Shown: positions 27,846-38,897 of the stretch, one piece after another
How the letters are laid out: each line of letters starts with the position of its first letter
Position numbering within the stretch: the stretch's first letter is position 1
Source: Sulfuricella sp.
GTDB lineage: Bacteria > Pseudomonadota > Gammaproteobacteria > Burkholderiales > Sulfuricellaceae
Length of the DNA: 64,000 bases
Assembly (NCBI GenBank): GCA_018336195.1
Contig: JAGXQV010000145.1
Coordinates: 68,776 to 132,775, forward strand
Direction: 5' to 3'
Notes under the pieces: generated by a model
What the model was told of the DNA's origin: nothing
Databases searched by the model: none
The model's input: only the letters and a program-made list of their open reading frames with translations
Made by a program: the position numbers and the translations under genes

Positions 27846-29466
27846 CGAGCCACTCCCTCACCACGCTTGCCACGATACGCGGCTCTGTCTTGGCCAATTC
27901 CTTGGCCATCCGCAGGTTTTCATCATAGCTGTTCTGCGCCGTCTGCGCCGCTTGTTCTTCAGACGAAAGCTCCCCGACCTCTTCCTCGGTCGGTTCAGGC
28001 TCGGGCGGCGGAGGCGGCGCGAAAATCTCCCGCAGCGGCGGCAGGAACACTTTAAAGAACAGCAGCATCACCAGCAGGACAATCAACAGGTAACGCCCAT
28101 ATTCCTTGGCCAGCGCCAGCATTTCCGGATCTTTCCAGAGCGGCGGAGTCACATCCTCCGGCACATTGAAGGCGGCATTCATGACATTCACCGAATCGCC
28201 GCGCTGGGCGTTATACCCCACCGCATCGCGGATCAGGTTGTTGATCTGAGTCATTTCCTGGGCAGTCAGGGGTTTCATGGAAACCTTGCCTTCCTTGTCG
28301 GTCACCTTGCGATGATTGACCACTACGGCCGCCGACAGGCGCCTGATTCCACCCACCTGTTGGCGAACCACCTTGACGGTCTTGCCCACCTCGTAATTGA
28401 TGGTCGATTCCTTGTGGCTGGTGCCGCTCGCCCCACCTACCGGCGCCGCAGCCGGCACACCCGCCGCAGTCGTGACCGGAGCACTGGCCGCGCCCGGCGG
28501 CTGATTGGAAAGCGCCCCCGGCACACCTGCGGCGGCTTGCCCGCCCGCACCGGTGGTTTCCGCGCTTTGCTGGCTACGAATAGCCGCCTCCTCGGGCGTC
28601 GCGTTCGGCTTGAAGGCTTCTTCGGTCTGTTCCGCCTGGGAGAAGTCGATATCCGCCGTCACCCGCGCCCGCACGTTGTCCGCGCCGACGATGGGCGCCA
28701 AAATTTCTTCGATGCGTTTGACCAGCCCCTGCTCAACCTGGCGCAGGTATTCAAGCTGGGTGGGGTTGAGTCCAGTCTGGGCAGTTCCTTCCTGCGGGCC
28801 ACTGAGGAGATTGCCGTTCTGATCGACGATCGTGACGTTCTTGACCGGCAGATCCGGGACGCTGCTGGAAATCAGGTAAACCATGCCGTTCACCTGGGCG
28901 TTATCGAGCGCCCGCCCTTGATGCAGGGTAAGCAGCACCGAGGCTGTGGGCTTCAGTTGCTCGCGCACGAAAACGCTGGGTTTGGGAAAAGCCAGATGGA
29001 CCCGTGCCGCCTGGATCGAGGAAATCGTCTGAATGGTGCGCGTCAACTCGCCTTCCAGCGCACGGTGGTAGTTCGCCTGCTCACCGAACTGGCTGATCCC
29101 GAGCTTCTGGTTATCCATCAACTCGTAACCGACCACGCTACCCTTGGGCAGCCCCTGTGCAGCCAGGCGCAAACGCAATTCGTAAACCTGGGCGGCCGGC
29201 ACCAGGATGGCTCCGCCCCCTTCCGCCATCTTGTAGGGGACGTTCATCTGCTGCAGCGAGGCAATGATCGGCCCGCCGTCGCGGTCCGAAATATTGGAGT
29301 AAAGCACCCGGTATTCCGGAGGCTGAGTCCACCAGATTGAGGCACCGATTACCAGGGCGATAAATGCCGCCACCCCGAACATGATGCCCAGCTTCTGGTT
29401 ATTGGAAAGCTGGGAAAACCTCTCTTGCAACCGGGCAATCCATTCTTGCTGAGGTGCCAATGCCAT
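27838..29466 (-). CDS. fliF: Flagellar MS-ring protein FliF
   Basis: A 542-residue membrane protein. TM1 (about 25-47) and TM2 (about 460-482) flank a large periplasmic part with ring-building motifs. YVLYSNISDRDG-like, MAEGGGAILVPA and PKPSVFVREQLKPTASVLL are readable in sequence. The C-terminal cytoplasmic tail (KELAKTEPRIVASVVREWLG) is the FliG-binding segment. Together with fliGHIJ it forms one tight minus-strand unit. Confidence 0.95.
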   Translation of the reverse strand: MALAPQQEWIARLQERFSQLSNNQKLGIMFGVAAFIALVIGASIWWTQPPEYRVLYSNISDRDGGPIIASLQQMNVPYKMAEGGGAILVPAAQVYELRLRLAAQGLPKGSVVGYELMDNQKLGISQFGEQANYHRALEGELTRTIQTISSIQAARVHLAFPKPSVFVREQLKPTASVLLTLHQGRALDNAQVNGMVYLISSSVPDLPVKNVTIVDQNGNLLSGPQEGTAQTGLNPTQLEYLRQVEQGLVKRIEEILAPIVGADNVRARVTADIDFSQAEQTEEAFKPNATPEEAAIRSQQSAETTGAGGQAAAGVPGALSNQPPGAASAPVTTAAGVPAAAPVGGASGTSHKESTINYEVGKTVKVVRQQVGGIRRLSAAVVVNHRKVTDKEGKVSMKPLTAQEMTQINNLIRDAVGYNAQRGDSVNVMNAAFNVPEDVTPPLWKDPEMLALAKEYGRYLLIVLLVMLLFFKVFLPPLREIFAPPPPPEPEPTEEEVGELSSEEQAAQTAQNSYDENLRMAKELAKTEPRIVASVVREWLGG

Positions 29467-29801
29467 AAAAGCGCCTTGTTCCCGGAAATTAGAGTGATTG
29501 TGATAGTTTTAAACGATGGCGAATGATACCTGAGAAGGGGTTATTTTCCCAAACGGGAGGCACCCCGAATGCTTCAGAAATTTATACGGGAATTGCACAG
29601 AACTTTGATTGACCTGAAATTTTATGGAGAAACGGCGTTATGACGAATACATTCGAGTATCTCGCCGAGTCGCCGCCAGGCGGCAAAATCACCGATTGCA
29701 GGTGAACCGAAGCCGGTCGGTTCTGGCACCAGAGCAGACAAGGGGACGAAACACATCAGCCCCCTTCAGAACGTTTAATGAAGAGCGGGGACTTTCGAGG
29801 A
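29467..29801. other. Intergenic region between fliE and fliF
   Basis: A 335-base gap that is unusually long for fliE-fliF, which normally abut. It is AT-rich near the fliF start. I looked for a sigma-54 (GG-N10-GC) or sigma-28 promoter facing fliF and found none that is convincing. Short open frames here have no ribosome site. No gene seen. Confidence 0.5.
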
Positions 29802-30122
29802 TCAGACCTGCATGTTCATGATTTCCTGATAAGCGGAAACCAACTTGTTGCGCACCTGCACCATGGTCTGGAAAGAAACGTTGGCTTTTTGCAGGGACAG
29901 CATCACGTCCTGGATATTGGCGTTGGAGTCCCCCATTTCAAAGGCTTTCGCCAGATCGCTGGCTTGTTGCTGGGCATTGTTCACATTATCGAGGGACGAC
30001 TTCAACGCCGACGCGAAATCCTGCCCTTCCGGCAAGGCCGCCGCTTCACCCGCACCGCCGCCTGCGTTCATCGACGCCGCACGCAGCTGGCCAAGCAGTT
30101 GATCTATCCCTTGTGTGTTCAT
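29802..30122 (-). CDS. fliE: Flagellar hook-basal body protein FliE
   Basis: A 106-residue protein starting MNTQGIDQLLGQLRAASM. The C-terminal half follows the FliE pattern: DFASALKSSLDNVNNAQQQA, MGDSNANIQDVMLSLQKAN and VQVRNKLVSAYQEIMNMQV. It links the MS ring to the rod. It lies between flrC and fliF. Confidence 0.93.
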   Translation of the reverse strand: MNTQGIDQLLGQLRAASMNAGGGAGEAAALPEGQDFASALKSSLDNVNNAQQQASDLAKAFEMGDSNANIQDVMLSLQKANVSFQTMVQVRNKLVSAYQEIMNMQV

Positions 30123-30171
30123 AACCCTGACTCCACTGCAAAAAACCTATTTCCGACTTTCACTTTAGCAC

Positions 30172-30189
30172 AACACCCGTACGGGTGTT
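30172..30189. promoter_or_regulatory. Perfect 18-bp palindrome between flrC and fliE
   Basis: AACACCCGTACGGGTGTT, a gap-free 9+9 palindrome, 50 bases upstream of the fliE start codon and 38 bases downstream of the flrC stop. There is no T run after it on either strand beyond three bases, so it fits an operator for a dimeric regulator better than a terminator. The factor is unknown. Confidence 0.4.
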
Positions 30190-30227
30190 TGGGGGAAGTA
30201 CAAGCACCATTCATGCCCACCAGCATT

Positions 30228-31580
30228 TCAGGGAATCTCTTCCCCGTCTTCTTCCCGGTATTGCGCCAATTTGTAGCGCAAGGTGCGCTCGCTCATGCCC
30301 AGCCTCTCAGCAGCAAGTTTGCGCGATCCTTTAACGGCGGCAAGGGTTTCCAGGATATGCGCCTTCTCCAGGGAACGCATGTCGATATTCCCCCCCGCCT
30401 CGGGAGAAACCGGCAGAGGTGGATTTCCCCGTGCGGCAATAACTTCCGCTTCACGCGGCAAAAGCAGGTGTTCGACTTCGATGCGCTCGCCGGGAGCAAG
30501 GATCATGGCCCGTTGCACGACGTTCTCCAGTTCGCGGATATTGCCGGGCCAAGCATAGCCGATCAGGCGCTGTTCGGCTTCCGGCGCCAGCCCCACCAAG
30601 CCATGCCGCCCCATCCGCGGCGCCAGGCGGACCATGAAACTGCGAACCAGGGGCAGAATATCCCCCGCCCGCTCGCGCAACGGCGGCAATTCGAGGGGAA
30701 ACACGTTGAGCCGGTAATACAGATCCTCGCGGAACTCGCCTTTTGCCACCGTCTCCGCCATATCCCGGTTGGAGGTAGCCACCACCCGGATATCCAGGGA
30801 AATCGCCTTGTGGCCGCCAACGCGCTCCACCTCGCGCTCCTGCAAGACCCGCAGGAACTTGGCCTGGAGCGGCAAGGGCATTTCGGTGACTTCATCGAGC
30901 AGCAAGGTTCCGTTCTGCGCCTGCTCGAATTTGCCGGCCTGCGCCTGGCTTGCACCAGTGAACGCGCCTTTTTCGAAGCCGAACAGGGTGGATTCGAGGA
31001 GATTTTCCGGGATCGCCGCGCAATTGATCGCCACGAAAGGCTTGGCGGCGCGTGCCGAATGGCGGTGAATATAGCGCGCCAGGACTTCCTTGCCGGTGCC
31101 GCTTTCACCGGTCAGCAAAACGGTGGCGTCGGTGGCCGCCACCCGCTTGGCGAGGCTCAGCACATCCAGCATCCGCGCATCCTGAGCCACCACTTCACCG
31201 GCTTCATCGGTCAGCGACGGCAACAGGTAACGCGCCACCTCGCCCAGCAGGCGATCCGGCTCGAAAGGCTTGGTAATATAGTTGCAGGCTCCGGAACGCA
31301 TCGCCTCCACCGCCTTGTCGATCATCCCGTAAGCGGTCATCAGCAGGACCGGGACATAGGGATAAGCAGTCTTGATTTCGCGCAGCAGGGTGTGACCGTC
31401 CATCGGCTGCATCTGCACGTCGCTCACCACCAGCCCGAAGCGGCCCTGCTGCAGCGCTTTCAGTGCGTCCTGCCCGTCGCTCGCGCCAACCGCTTGGTAA
31501 CCGGCTAGGGCCAGGGTATCGCAGAGCGCCTCGCGCAAATCGCCATCGTCTTCAACTATCAGTATCGGCAGTGCTTTCAT
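30228..31580 (-). CDS. Sigma-54 dependent flagellar response regulator (FlrC/FleR type)
   Basis: A 450-residue NtrC-family activator. The receiver domain (LPILIVEDDGDLREAL; phospho-Asp in VVSDVQMQPMDG) is followed by an AAA+ domain with GESGTGKEVLARYIH, ESTLFGFEKGAFTGA (intact GAFTGA loop for sigma-54 contact) and DEVTEMPLPLQAK. The C-terminal Fis-type helix-turn-helix is LAAERLGMSERTLRYKLAQY. It stands directly upstream of fliE on the same strand, the usual place of FlrC/FleR, so it is the probable class III flagellar activator. No partner kinase (FlrB/FleS) is next to it. Confidence 0.92.
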   Translation of the reverse strand: MKALPILIVEDDGDLREALCDTLALAGYQAVGASDGQDALKALQQGRFGLVVSDVQMQPMDGHTLLREIKTAYPYVPVLLMTAYGMIDKAVEAMRSGACNYITKPFEPDRLLGEVARYLLPSLTDEAGEVVAQDARMLDVLSLAKRVAATDATVLLTGESGTGKEVLARYIHRHSARAAKPFVAINCAAIPENLLESTLFGFEKGAFTGASQAQAGKFEQAQNGTLLLDEVTEMPLPLQAKFLRVLQEREVERVGGHKAISLDIRVVATSNRDMAETVAKGEFREDLYYRLNVFPLELPPLRERAGDILPLVRSFMVRLAPRMGRHGLVGLAPEAEQRLIGYAWPGNIRELENVVQRAMILAPGERIEVEHLLLPREAEVIAARGNPPLPVSPEAGGNIDMRSLEKAHILETLAAVKGSRKLAAERLGMSERTLRYKLAQYREEDGEEIP

Positions 31581-32042
31581 TGATTCACAGGGCTAATTCA
31601 ATCCTCCTATCCTAACATAAGGCCGCCCAAAATTCGTTCAGCAGCCAACACCCGGCACTTTTCACATTTTCTGTGGATAACTATGTGCATATCCTGATGA
31701 AAGCACACCTAACCCTCCCTGACATAAGGGAATCAGCGCCCCCGCCGCTTTTTTAGGCACAAACAACATCCTTTATATTCAACGCGTTACAAAATACCCT
31801 GTTGCTATCATAAGGTTACCGAGGCTTTCATACCCAATTCCGGGAATTGTGAGTTAACCCATGGCAAAACCAATGACATCCGCATAAACACTGCCGTTCG
31901 CGAAACACTGACGAGATATCGGCGGCGCAATTTAACCCGCGGAAAACAAGGTTATTGGATGCCGTCGATATGCCGACAATTGAAGAATCTCGGCCCCAGC
32001 CATGATAGAATGGCAACTCACCATTGGAAGTGCAACCCGATC
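31581..32042. other. Intergenic region between divergent flrC and the EAL-HDOD gene
   Basis: A 462-base, AT-rich gap that must hold promoters for both directions. An in-frame upstream extension of the rightward gene to 31959 exists but has no ribosome site. No RNA gene or repeat was recognised. Confidence 0.45.
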
Positions 32043-33473
32043 ATGCTGGGAAAAATATTCAAATCTCTGATCGGCGGGAACAAGATGGCCGACAACGGGG
32101 TGCCTGCCGTTTCCGTCCTTGTCCCTGACGACAAGCCCCCCCATCCGTCGTCCAACACCAACGCCATCGACACTACCCACATTCCCAGCGGGGACGTGGT
32201 GACATCCATTCTCCCGGTGGAAACCAGCGGCACGCCCAACGATTCGGAAACACTGGGACAGCGCTTTCTCGGTCGACAGCCGCTACTCGACCGCACCCAG
32301 CATGTCGTCGGCTATGAATTGATGCTGCGCCGCACCCCCATCAAGGGTGACGGCGACCTCAACGAACTGCGCCTAGTCCACAGCCAGACCCTGGTGAGAT
32401 GCCTGCTCGACCTCGATATCGGCCGGCTGGTCGGTGGAAAACAGGCGCTGATCGAGCTCGCCCCGGAAATGCTCGACAATCCGCTCCTTAATCTCCTGCC
32501 GCAAAAAGGCATCACGCTGTGCATCGACTTTAAGTCCCGCCTCGATCACGAAACCATCAACCGTTGCAAAAGCCTCAAAGTGCTGGGCTACCAGTTCGCC
32601 CTGGACAATTTGGAGCCCGCCCCCGCAGTCGAACCCCTGCTCGAACTGGCGCATTTCGTGCGCATCGACGTGACCCGTTACAACGCCATCGAGTTGGCCC
32701 GCCTGGTCGACAAACTTCTCGACAAATCGCCGCAGCTTCAGTTGATTGCCCACAACGTCCATAGCGAAACCGAGTTCGAGGCCTGCCACCGCCTGTTCTT
32801 CCATTATTTCCAGGGCTATTACTTCGCCAAGCGGCAGCCCGCCGCGCCGTCGCGCATCGACAGCGACCGGGTGCGGGTGATGGAACTGCTCAACATGGTG
32901 AAGAATCGCGCCGAGGTGCCGGCTCTCGAAGAAGTCTTCAAACACGACGCCATGCTGTCGTACAAACTGCTGCTGTACATGAACGCTCCGATCAACGGCC
33001 TGGCGCAACAAATTCGTTCGATCGCCCACGCCATCATGATCCTCGGCTACGAGCAACTGTATCGCTGGTTGACCCTGCTGCTCTTCACCAGCGGCAGCCT
33101 CGGCCCACGCAGCAAGGCCCTGCTCAAGAGTGCGCTGATTCGCGCCAGGATGATGGAACTGCTGGGCAGCGAAAAAATGACTGGGCAGGAAAAGGACGGA
33201 CTGTTCATCGTCGGGGTTTTCTCCCTGCTCGACGTGCTCCTCAACGTACCCATGGCGCAGGCGGTCGACCGACTGCACCTACCCGCCCCGATCATCGACG
33301 GACTGGTACATCACAGCGGCACCTACGCGCCTTACCTCAACCTGGTACTGGCCTGCGAGGAAGCCGACGAAAGCAGCATATCCCGCATTGCAGAGAAATG
33401 CGGACTGGACGCCAAATCGGTGAATCAGGCGCATATCCAGGCATTGATCTGGGCGGAAGGCATCGACCTGTAG
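32043..33473 (+). CDS. EAL-HDOD signalling protein
   Basis: A 476-residue cytoplasmic protein from ATG 32043 (MLGKIFKSLIGGNKM). After a disordered linker comes an EAL domain (about 75-280) that is degenerate: the EAL signature reads GYELMLRR, and the metal-binding residues of active phosphodiesterases are not seen. Residues about 285-470 form an HDOD domain (LEEVFKHDAMLSYKLLLYMNAP, IRSIAHAIMILGYEQL). This fusion (YuxH/CdgJ type) is a non-catalytic signalling module that in Vibrio promotes motility. Its place opposite flrC is consistent with a motility role. Confidence 0.85.
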   Translation: MLGKIFKSLIGGNKMADNGVPAVSVLVPDDKPPHPSSNTNAIDTTHIPSGDVVTSILPVETSGTPNDSETLGQRFLGRQPLLDRTQHVVGYELMLRRTPIKGDGDLNELRLVHSQTLVRCLLDLDIGRLVGGKQALIELAPEMLDNPLLNLLPQKGITLCIDFKSRLDHETINRCKSLKVLGYQFALDNLEPAPAVEPLLELAHFVRIDVTRYNAIELARLVDKLLDKSPQLQLIAHNVHSETEFEACHRLFFHYFQGYYFAKRQPAAPSRIDSDRVRVMELLNMVKNRAEVPALEEVFKHDAMLSYKLLLYMNAPINGLAQQIRSIAHAIMILGYEQLYRWLTLLLFTSGSLGPRSKALLKSALIRARMMELLGSEKMTGQEKDGLFIVGVFSLLDVLLNVPMAQAVDRLHLPAPIIDGLVHHSGTYAPYLNLVLACEEADESSISRIAEKCGLDAKSVNQAHIQALIWAEGIDL

Positions 33474-33502
33474 TTGACAAGCCGCGCATAGGATGGTTTT
33501 AT
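33474..33502 (+). promoter_or_regulatory. Putative sigma-70 promoter for sucCD
   Basis: TTGACA at 33474-33479 (perfect -35), 17-base spacer, TTTTAT at 33497-33502 (4 of 6 for -10), 60 bases before sucC. It overlaps the end of the preceding gene by no bases. Confidence 0.4.
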
Positions 33503-33563
33503 GCGGGCATAATAATATCTTATATAAGACATCTTAACCGACTTTCATGAGAGACCATCGCAC

Positions 33564-34727
33564 ATGAATCTTCACGAATATCAAGCCAAACAACTCTTGA
33601 AGGAATTCGGCATCGCCACCCCGCGCGGCGCGGTGCTCGAAAATGCAGCGCAAGGCACAGCCATCGCCACCGAACTGGGCGGCAACGCCTGGGTGGTGAA
33701 AGCGCAAATCCATGCCGGCGGGCGCGGCAAGGCCGGCGGCGTCAAGCTGGTCAAATCCCACGCCGCCCTCGACGAAGCCGTCACCGCGCTGCTCGGCAAA
33801 AACCTGGTCACTTACCAGAACGCCCCGGATGGTCAGACGGTGGGACGCCTGCTCATCGAAGAAACCCTGCCAATCGTCCGCGAGCTGTATCTGAGCCTCA
33901 CCGTGGACCGCGAATCGGAGCGCATCGTGGTGGTCGCTTCGGGGAGCGGCGGCATGGAAATCGAGGAAATCGCCAAGACCGCGCCGGAAAAAATCCTCCG
34001 CGAAACCTGCGACCTGGTATGGGGCCTGCGCAACTTCCAGTGCCGCAACCTGGCTTTCGGCCTGGAACTGGAAGGCCCGCAGATCGGCGAGTTCGTCAAA
34101 CTGGCGAAGGGCTTGTACCAGATGTTCCTGAAAATGGACCTGTCCATGGTCGAAATCAACCCGCTGATCGTCACCAGCGACGGCAAATTGGTTGCCCTGG
34201 ACTGCAAGATCGGGGTGGACGACAACGCCCTGTACCGCCAGAAAGCCCTGGCGGAAATCCACGACACCACCCAGGTGGATGCCAAGGAAGTGGCGGCGCA
34301 CGAATACGACCTCAATTACATCGCACTGAACGGCAGCATCGGCTGCATGGTCAACGGCGCCGGGCTGGCGATGGCCACCATGGATCTCATCAAGCTGCAC
34401 GGCGGCCAACCCGCCAACTTCCTCGACGTGGGCGGCGGCGCCACCGCCGAGACGGTCGCCAAGGCGTTCCAGATCATCCTCTCGGACACCAACGTCAAGG
34501 CCATCCTGGTCAACATTTTCGGCGGCATCATGCGTTGCGACATCATTGCCGAAGGCATCATCACGGCGGTCAAGGAAGTCGGCGTGAAGGTTCCGGTGAT
34601 CGTGCGCCTGGAAGGCACCAACGTCGAACTGGGCCAGAAGATGCTGGCCGAATCCGGCCTCGCCATCATTTCCGCCAACGACCTCACCGACGCCGCCAAG
34701 CGCGCGGTCGCCGCAGTGAATGGATAA
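33564..34727 (+). CDS. sucC: Succinyl-CoA synthetase (ADP-forming), beta subunit
   Basis: A 387-residue ATP-grasp subunit starting [17 protein letters not shown]. Typical elements are [28 protein letters not shown] and [17 protein letters not shown], with LDVGGGA and [11 protein letters not shown]. It forms the TCA-cycle enzyme with SucD, encoded 9 bases downstream. Confidence 0.97.
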   Translation: MNLHEYQAKQLLKEFGIATPRGAVLENAAQGTAIATELGGNAWVVKAQIHAGGRGKAGGVKLVKSHAALDEAVTALLGKNLVTYQNAPDGQTVGRLLIEETLPIVRELYLSLTVDRESERIVVVASGSGGMEIEEIAKTAPEKILRETCDLVWGLRNFQCRNLAFGLELEGPQIGEFVKLAKGLYQMFLKMDLSMVEINPLIVTSDGKLVALDCKIGVDDNALYRQKALAEIHDTTQVDAKEVAAHEYDLNYIALNGSIGCMVNGAGLAMATMDLIKLHGGQPANFLDVGGGATAETVAKAFQIILSDTNVKAILVNIFGGIMRCDIIAEGIITAVKEVGVKVPVIVRLEGTNVELGQKMLAESGLAIISANDLTDAAKRAVAAVNG

Positions 34728-34736
34728 GGATCGAAC

Positions 34737-35618
34737 ATGAGCATACTCGTCAACCAGGACACCAAAGTCATTTGCCAGGGCTTCACCGGCAAGCAGGGCA
34801 CATTCCACTCCGAACAGGCCATCGCCTACGGCACCAAGATGGTCGGCGGCGTCACGCCCGGCAAGGGCGGCCAGACCCACATCAATCTGCCGGTGTTCAA
34901 CACCGTCCGCGATGCGGTAAAACAAACCGGCGCCAATGCCACCATGATCTACGTGCCGCCGGCTTTTGCGGCGGACTCCATCATGGAAGCGGCGGATGCC
35001 GGCATCGAAGTGATCGTGTGCATCACCGAGGGCATCCCGGTGCTCGACATGATGCGCGTCAAGGCCGCCCTCAAGGACAGCCGGTCGGTGCTGATCGGGC
35101 CGAACTGCCCCGGCATTATCACCCCCGGCGCCTGCAAGATCGGCATCATGCCCGGCTTCATCCACCAGCAGGGCAAGGTCGGCATCGTCTCGCGCTCCGG
35201 CACCCTGACCTACGAAGCGGTCTACCAGACCACCAAGGCCGGGCTGGGACAAAGCACCTGCGTGGGCATCGGCGGCGACCCCATCAAGGGTCTGGATTTC
35301 ATCGACTGCCTGCAGCTATTCCAGGACGACCCGCAGACCGAAGCGATCATCATGGTCGGCGAAATCGGCGGCACCCGCGAGGAAGCGGCGGCGGAATTCA
35401 TCAAGGCCTACGTCACCAAGCCGGTGGCCGCCTACATCGCCGGCCAGACCGCGCCGAAAGGCAAGCGCATGGGCCATGCCGGGGCGATCATTGCCGGCGG
35501 CAGCGGCCTGGCGTCCGACAAGATCACGGCACTGGAAGGCGCCGGAGTAGTCGTCGCCAAGTCACCGGCGGAACTCGGCCTCGCCGTCACCCAGGCGATT
35601 GCCGCACATAAAGGTTGA
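34737..35618 (+). CDS. sucD: Succinyl-CoA synthetase, alpha subunit
   Basis: A 293-residue CoA-binding subunit. [17 protein letters not shown] begins the CoA site. [21 protein letters not shown] and the phospho-His loop [15 protein letters not shown] are intact. Length fits. The next gene (nadE) starts 56 bases on. Confidence 0.97.
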   Translation: MSILVNQDTKVICQGFTGKQGTFHSEQAIAYGTKMVGGVTPGKGGQTHINLPVFNTVRDAVKQTGANATMIYVPPAFAADSIMEAADAGIEVIVCITEGIPVLDMMRVKAALKDSRSVLIGPNCPGIITPGACKIGIMPGFIHQQGKVGIVSRSGTLTYEAVYQTTKAGLGQSTCVGIGGDPIKGLDFIDCLQLFQDDPQTEAIIMVGEIGGTREEAAAEFIKAYVTKPVAAYIAGQTAPKGKRMGHAGAIIAGGSGLASDKITALEGAGVVVAKSPAELGLAVTQAIAAHKG

Positions 35619-35674
35619 TTTATCCGGGGCGGGACGTGCATAGTCACGAATCCGCCCCATCGACTTCGACCCGC

Positions 35675-37646
<1,972 letters not shown>

Positions 37647-37648
37647 TC

Positions 37649-38062
37649 ATGGCCTACATCAACTGGGAAGCACGATTTTCAGTGGGCAATCCAACCATCG
37701 ACGAGCAACACCAGGAACTGTTTGCCCTCATCAACCGCGCCTATGAAACCATCGGCGGCGACCCGCTCAACGAGTACGAAGCGCTCTGGGTGATCCTCTC
37801 CAAGCTGATCGACTACACCCGTTTTCACTTCGCCGAGGAAGAAGGAATGATGGAGCGCGCCGGCTATCCGGAGCTCGCCGAACACCGCGTGCTGCACCGC
37901 GCCCTGATCCAGAAAACCGAACAGATGCTCGACACGCTGGAAAGCGGCGAAGCGGCCATCGGCGCGGAAAAGCTCTGCCAGTTCATCAAGGACTGGATCG
38001 AGCAGCACGTTCTCACGGTTGACCGCCGCTATATGGCCTACCTCGCCAAAAGCACGGCGTAA
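37649..38062 (+). CDS. Bacteriohemerythrin
   Basis: A 137-residue non-heme di-iron oxygen-binding protein. The ligand pattern is NPTIDEQHQELF, YTRFHFAEEEGMMERAGYP, EHRVLHRAL and IKDWIEQHVLTVDRRY (H-HxxxE-HxxxH-HxxxxD). It follows glnB after 2 bases, so translation is probably coupled. Likely roles are O2 storage or sensing in a microaerobic cell. A bidirectional terminator follows. Confidence 0.93.
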   Translation: MAYINWEARFSVGNPTIDEQHQELFALINRAYETIGGDPLNEYEALWVILSKLIDYTRFHFAEEEGMMERAGYPELAEHRVLHRALIQKTEQMLDTLESGEAAIGAEKLCQFIKDWIEQHVLTVDRRYMAYLAKSTA

Positions 38063-38070
38063 TATAGAAA

Positions 38071-38098
38071 AACGGCGGCAAATTGCCGCCGTTCTTTT
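38071..38098. terminator. Bidirectional terminator between hemerythrin and bamD
   Basis: Stem AACGGCGGC / GCCGCCGTT with AAATT loop (38071-38093), CTTTT on the plus-strand side and a run of A (T on the minus strand) on the other. It serves two convergent genes. Confidence 0.82.
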
Positions 38099-38114
38099 GC
38101 TGCCCTATCGCTCT

Positions 38115-38897
38115 CTACCAGAGCTTCCACCACGGCGAACTATCCTTGTCCTTCCCGGCTTTCCGGCTTTCCGGGAAATTCTTTTGCAATACCCGCAACG
38201 TATCGTCGCGCAAATCTTTCATGCCTAGCGTATCGTAAGCTTTCGCCATCAACGTCAGCGCCTCCTCGGTCGTCGGCGCTTGCGGATAGCGCTTGATCGC
38301 TTCTTGGCAGCGGTTCACTGCAGCCACATAAGCCCCCCGTTTGAAATAATACCGAGCCACATGCAATTCGTGGGACGCCAGCGCATTGACCAGGTACTTC
38401 ATGCGCGCCACCGCATCCGGGGCATATTTGCTCTCCGGAAAACGGGTCGCCAACTCTTTGAATGAGTCGAAGGAATCGCGCGCCGCCTTGGGATCGCGCT
38501 CGGACATATCCTGATTCGCGATGGCGCCCAACAAGCCCTGATCCTCGTTAAAATTCACCAACCCCTTCAGGTAATACGCGTAATCGACGCTGGGGTGATT
38601 GGGGTGCAATTTGATGAAGCGCTCGCATGCTGCGATCGAGGATGCCTGATCGCTGTTCTTGAAATGGGCATACGCCACTTCGAGTTGCGCCTGCTGGGCA
38701 TAGCGCCCATAGGGATAGCGCGCCTCGAGGATCTCGAAATACTTGATGGCTTTTTCATAGCCGCCGTCGTTCATTTCCGATTTGGCCTCGGAATAGAGTT
38801 TCTGCGCCGACCACCCGCGGGTCTCGTCATTCATATCCGGGATCAGGCTGCATCCGGCTAGCAGGAAAACGAGAAAAACGACTAAACTATGTTTCAT
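38115..38897 (-). CDS. bamD: Outer membrane assembly lipoprotein BamD
   Basis: A 260-residue lipoprotein. The signal ends in a lipobox (VFLVFLLAGCSLIPD, Cys16). Five TPR-like helical pairs follow (YEKAIKYFEILEARYPYGRYAQQAQLEVAYAHF and similar; shown in part). It belongs to the essential BAM complex that folds outer-membrane beta-barrels. Its ATG complement (38895-38897) shares two bases with the start codon of rluD on the other strand. Confidence 0.96.
   Translation of the reverse strand: MKHSLVVFLVFLLAGCSLIPDMNDETRGWSAQKLYSEAKSEMNDGGYEKAIKYFEILEARYPYGRYAQQAQLEVAYAHFKNSDQASSIAACERFIKLHPNHPSVDYAYYLKGLVNFNEDQGLLGAIANQDMSERDPKAARDSFDSFKELATRFPESKYAPDAVARMKYLVNALASHELHVARYYFKRGAYVAAVNRCQEAIKRYPQAPTTEEALTLMAKAYDTLGMKDLRDDTLRVLQKNFPESRKAGKDKDSSPWWKLW

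Noticed and set aside
27748..29340. 530-codon open frame antisense to fliF
   Set aside because: Shadow of a GC-rich gene: fliF is unmistakable on the other strand, and the antisense product (Arg/His/Gly-rich) resembles no protein.
29467..30227. Sigma-54 promoters for fliE or fliF
   Set aside because: TGGCAC at 29727 faces away from the genes and lacks a TTGC partner; no GG-N10-GC pair in a good position was found on the minus strand.
29778..31508. 576-codon open frame antisense to flrC and fliE
   Set aside because: Covers two real genes on the opposite strand; high GC3 keeps the antisense frame open.
33534..35252. 572-codon open frame antisense to sucC/sucD
   Set aside because: Mirror of the succinyl-CoA synthetase genes; composition is typical of a shadow.
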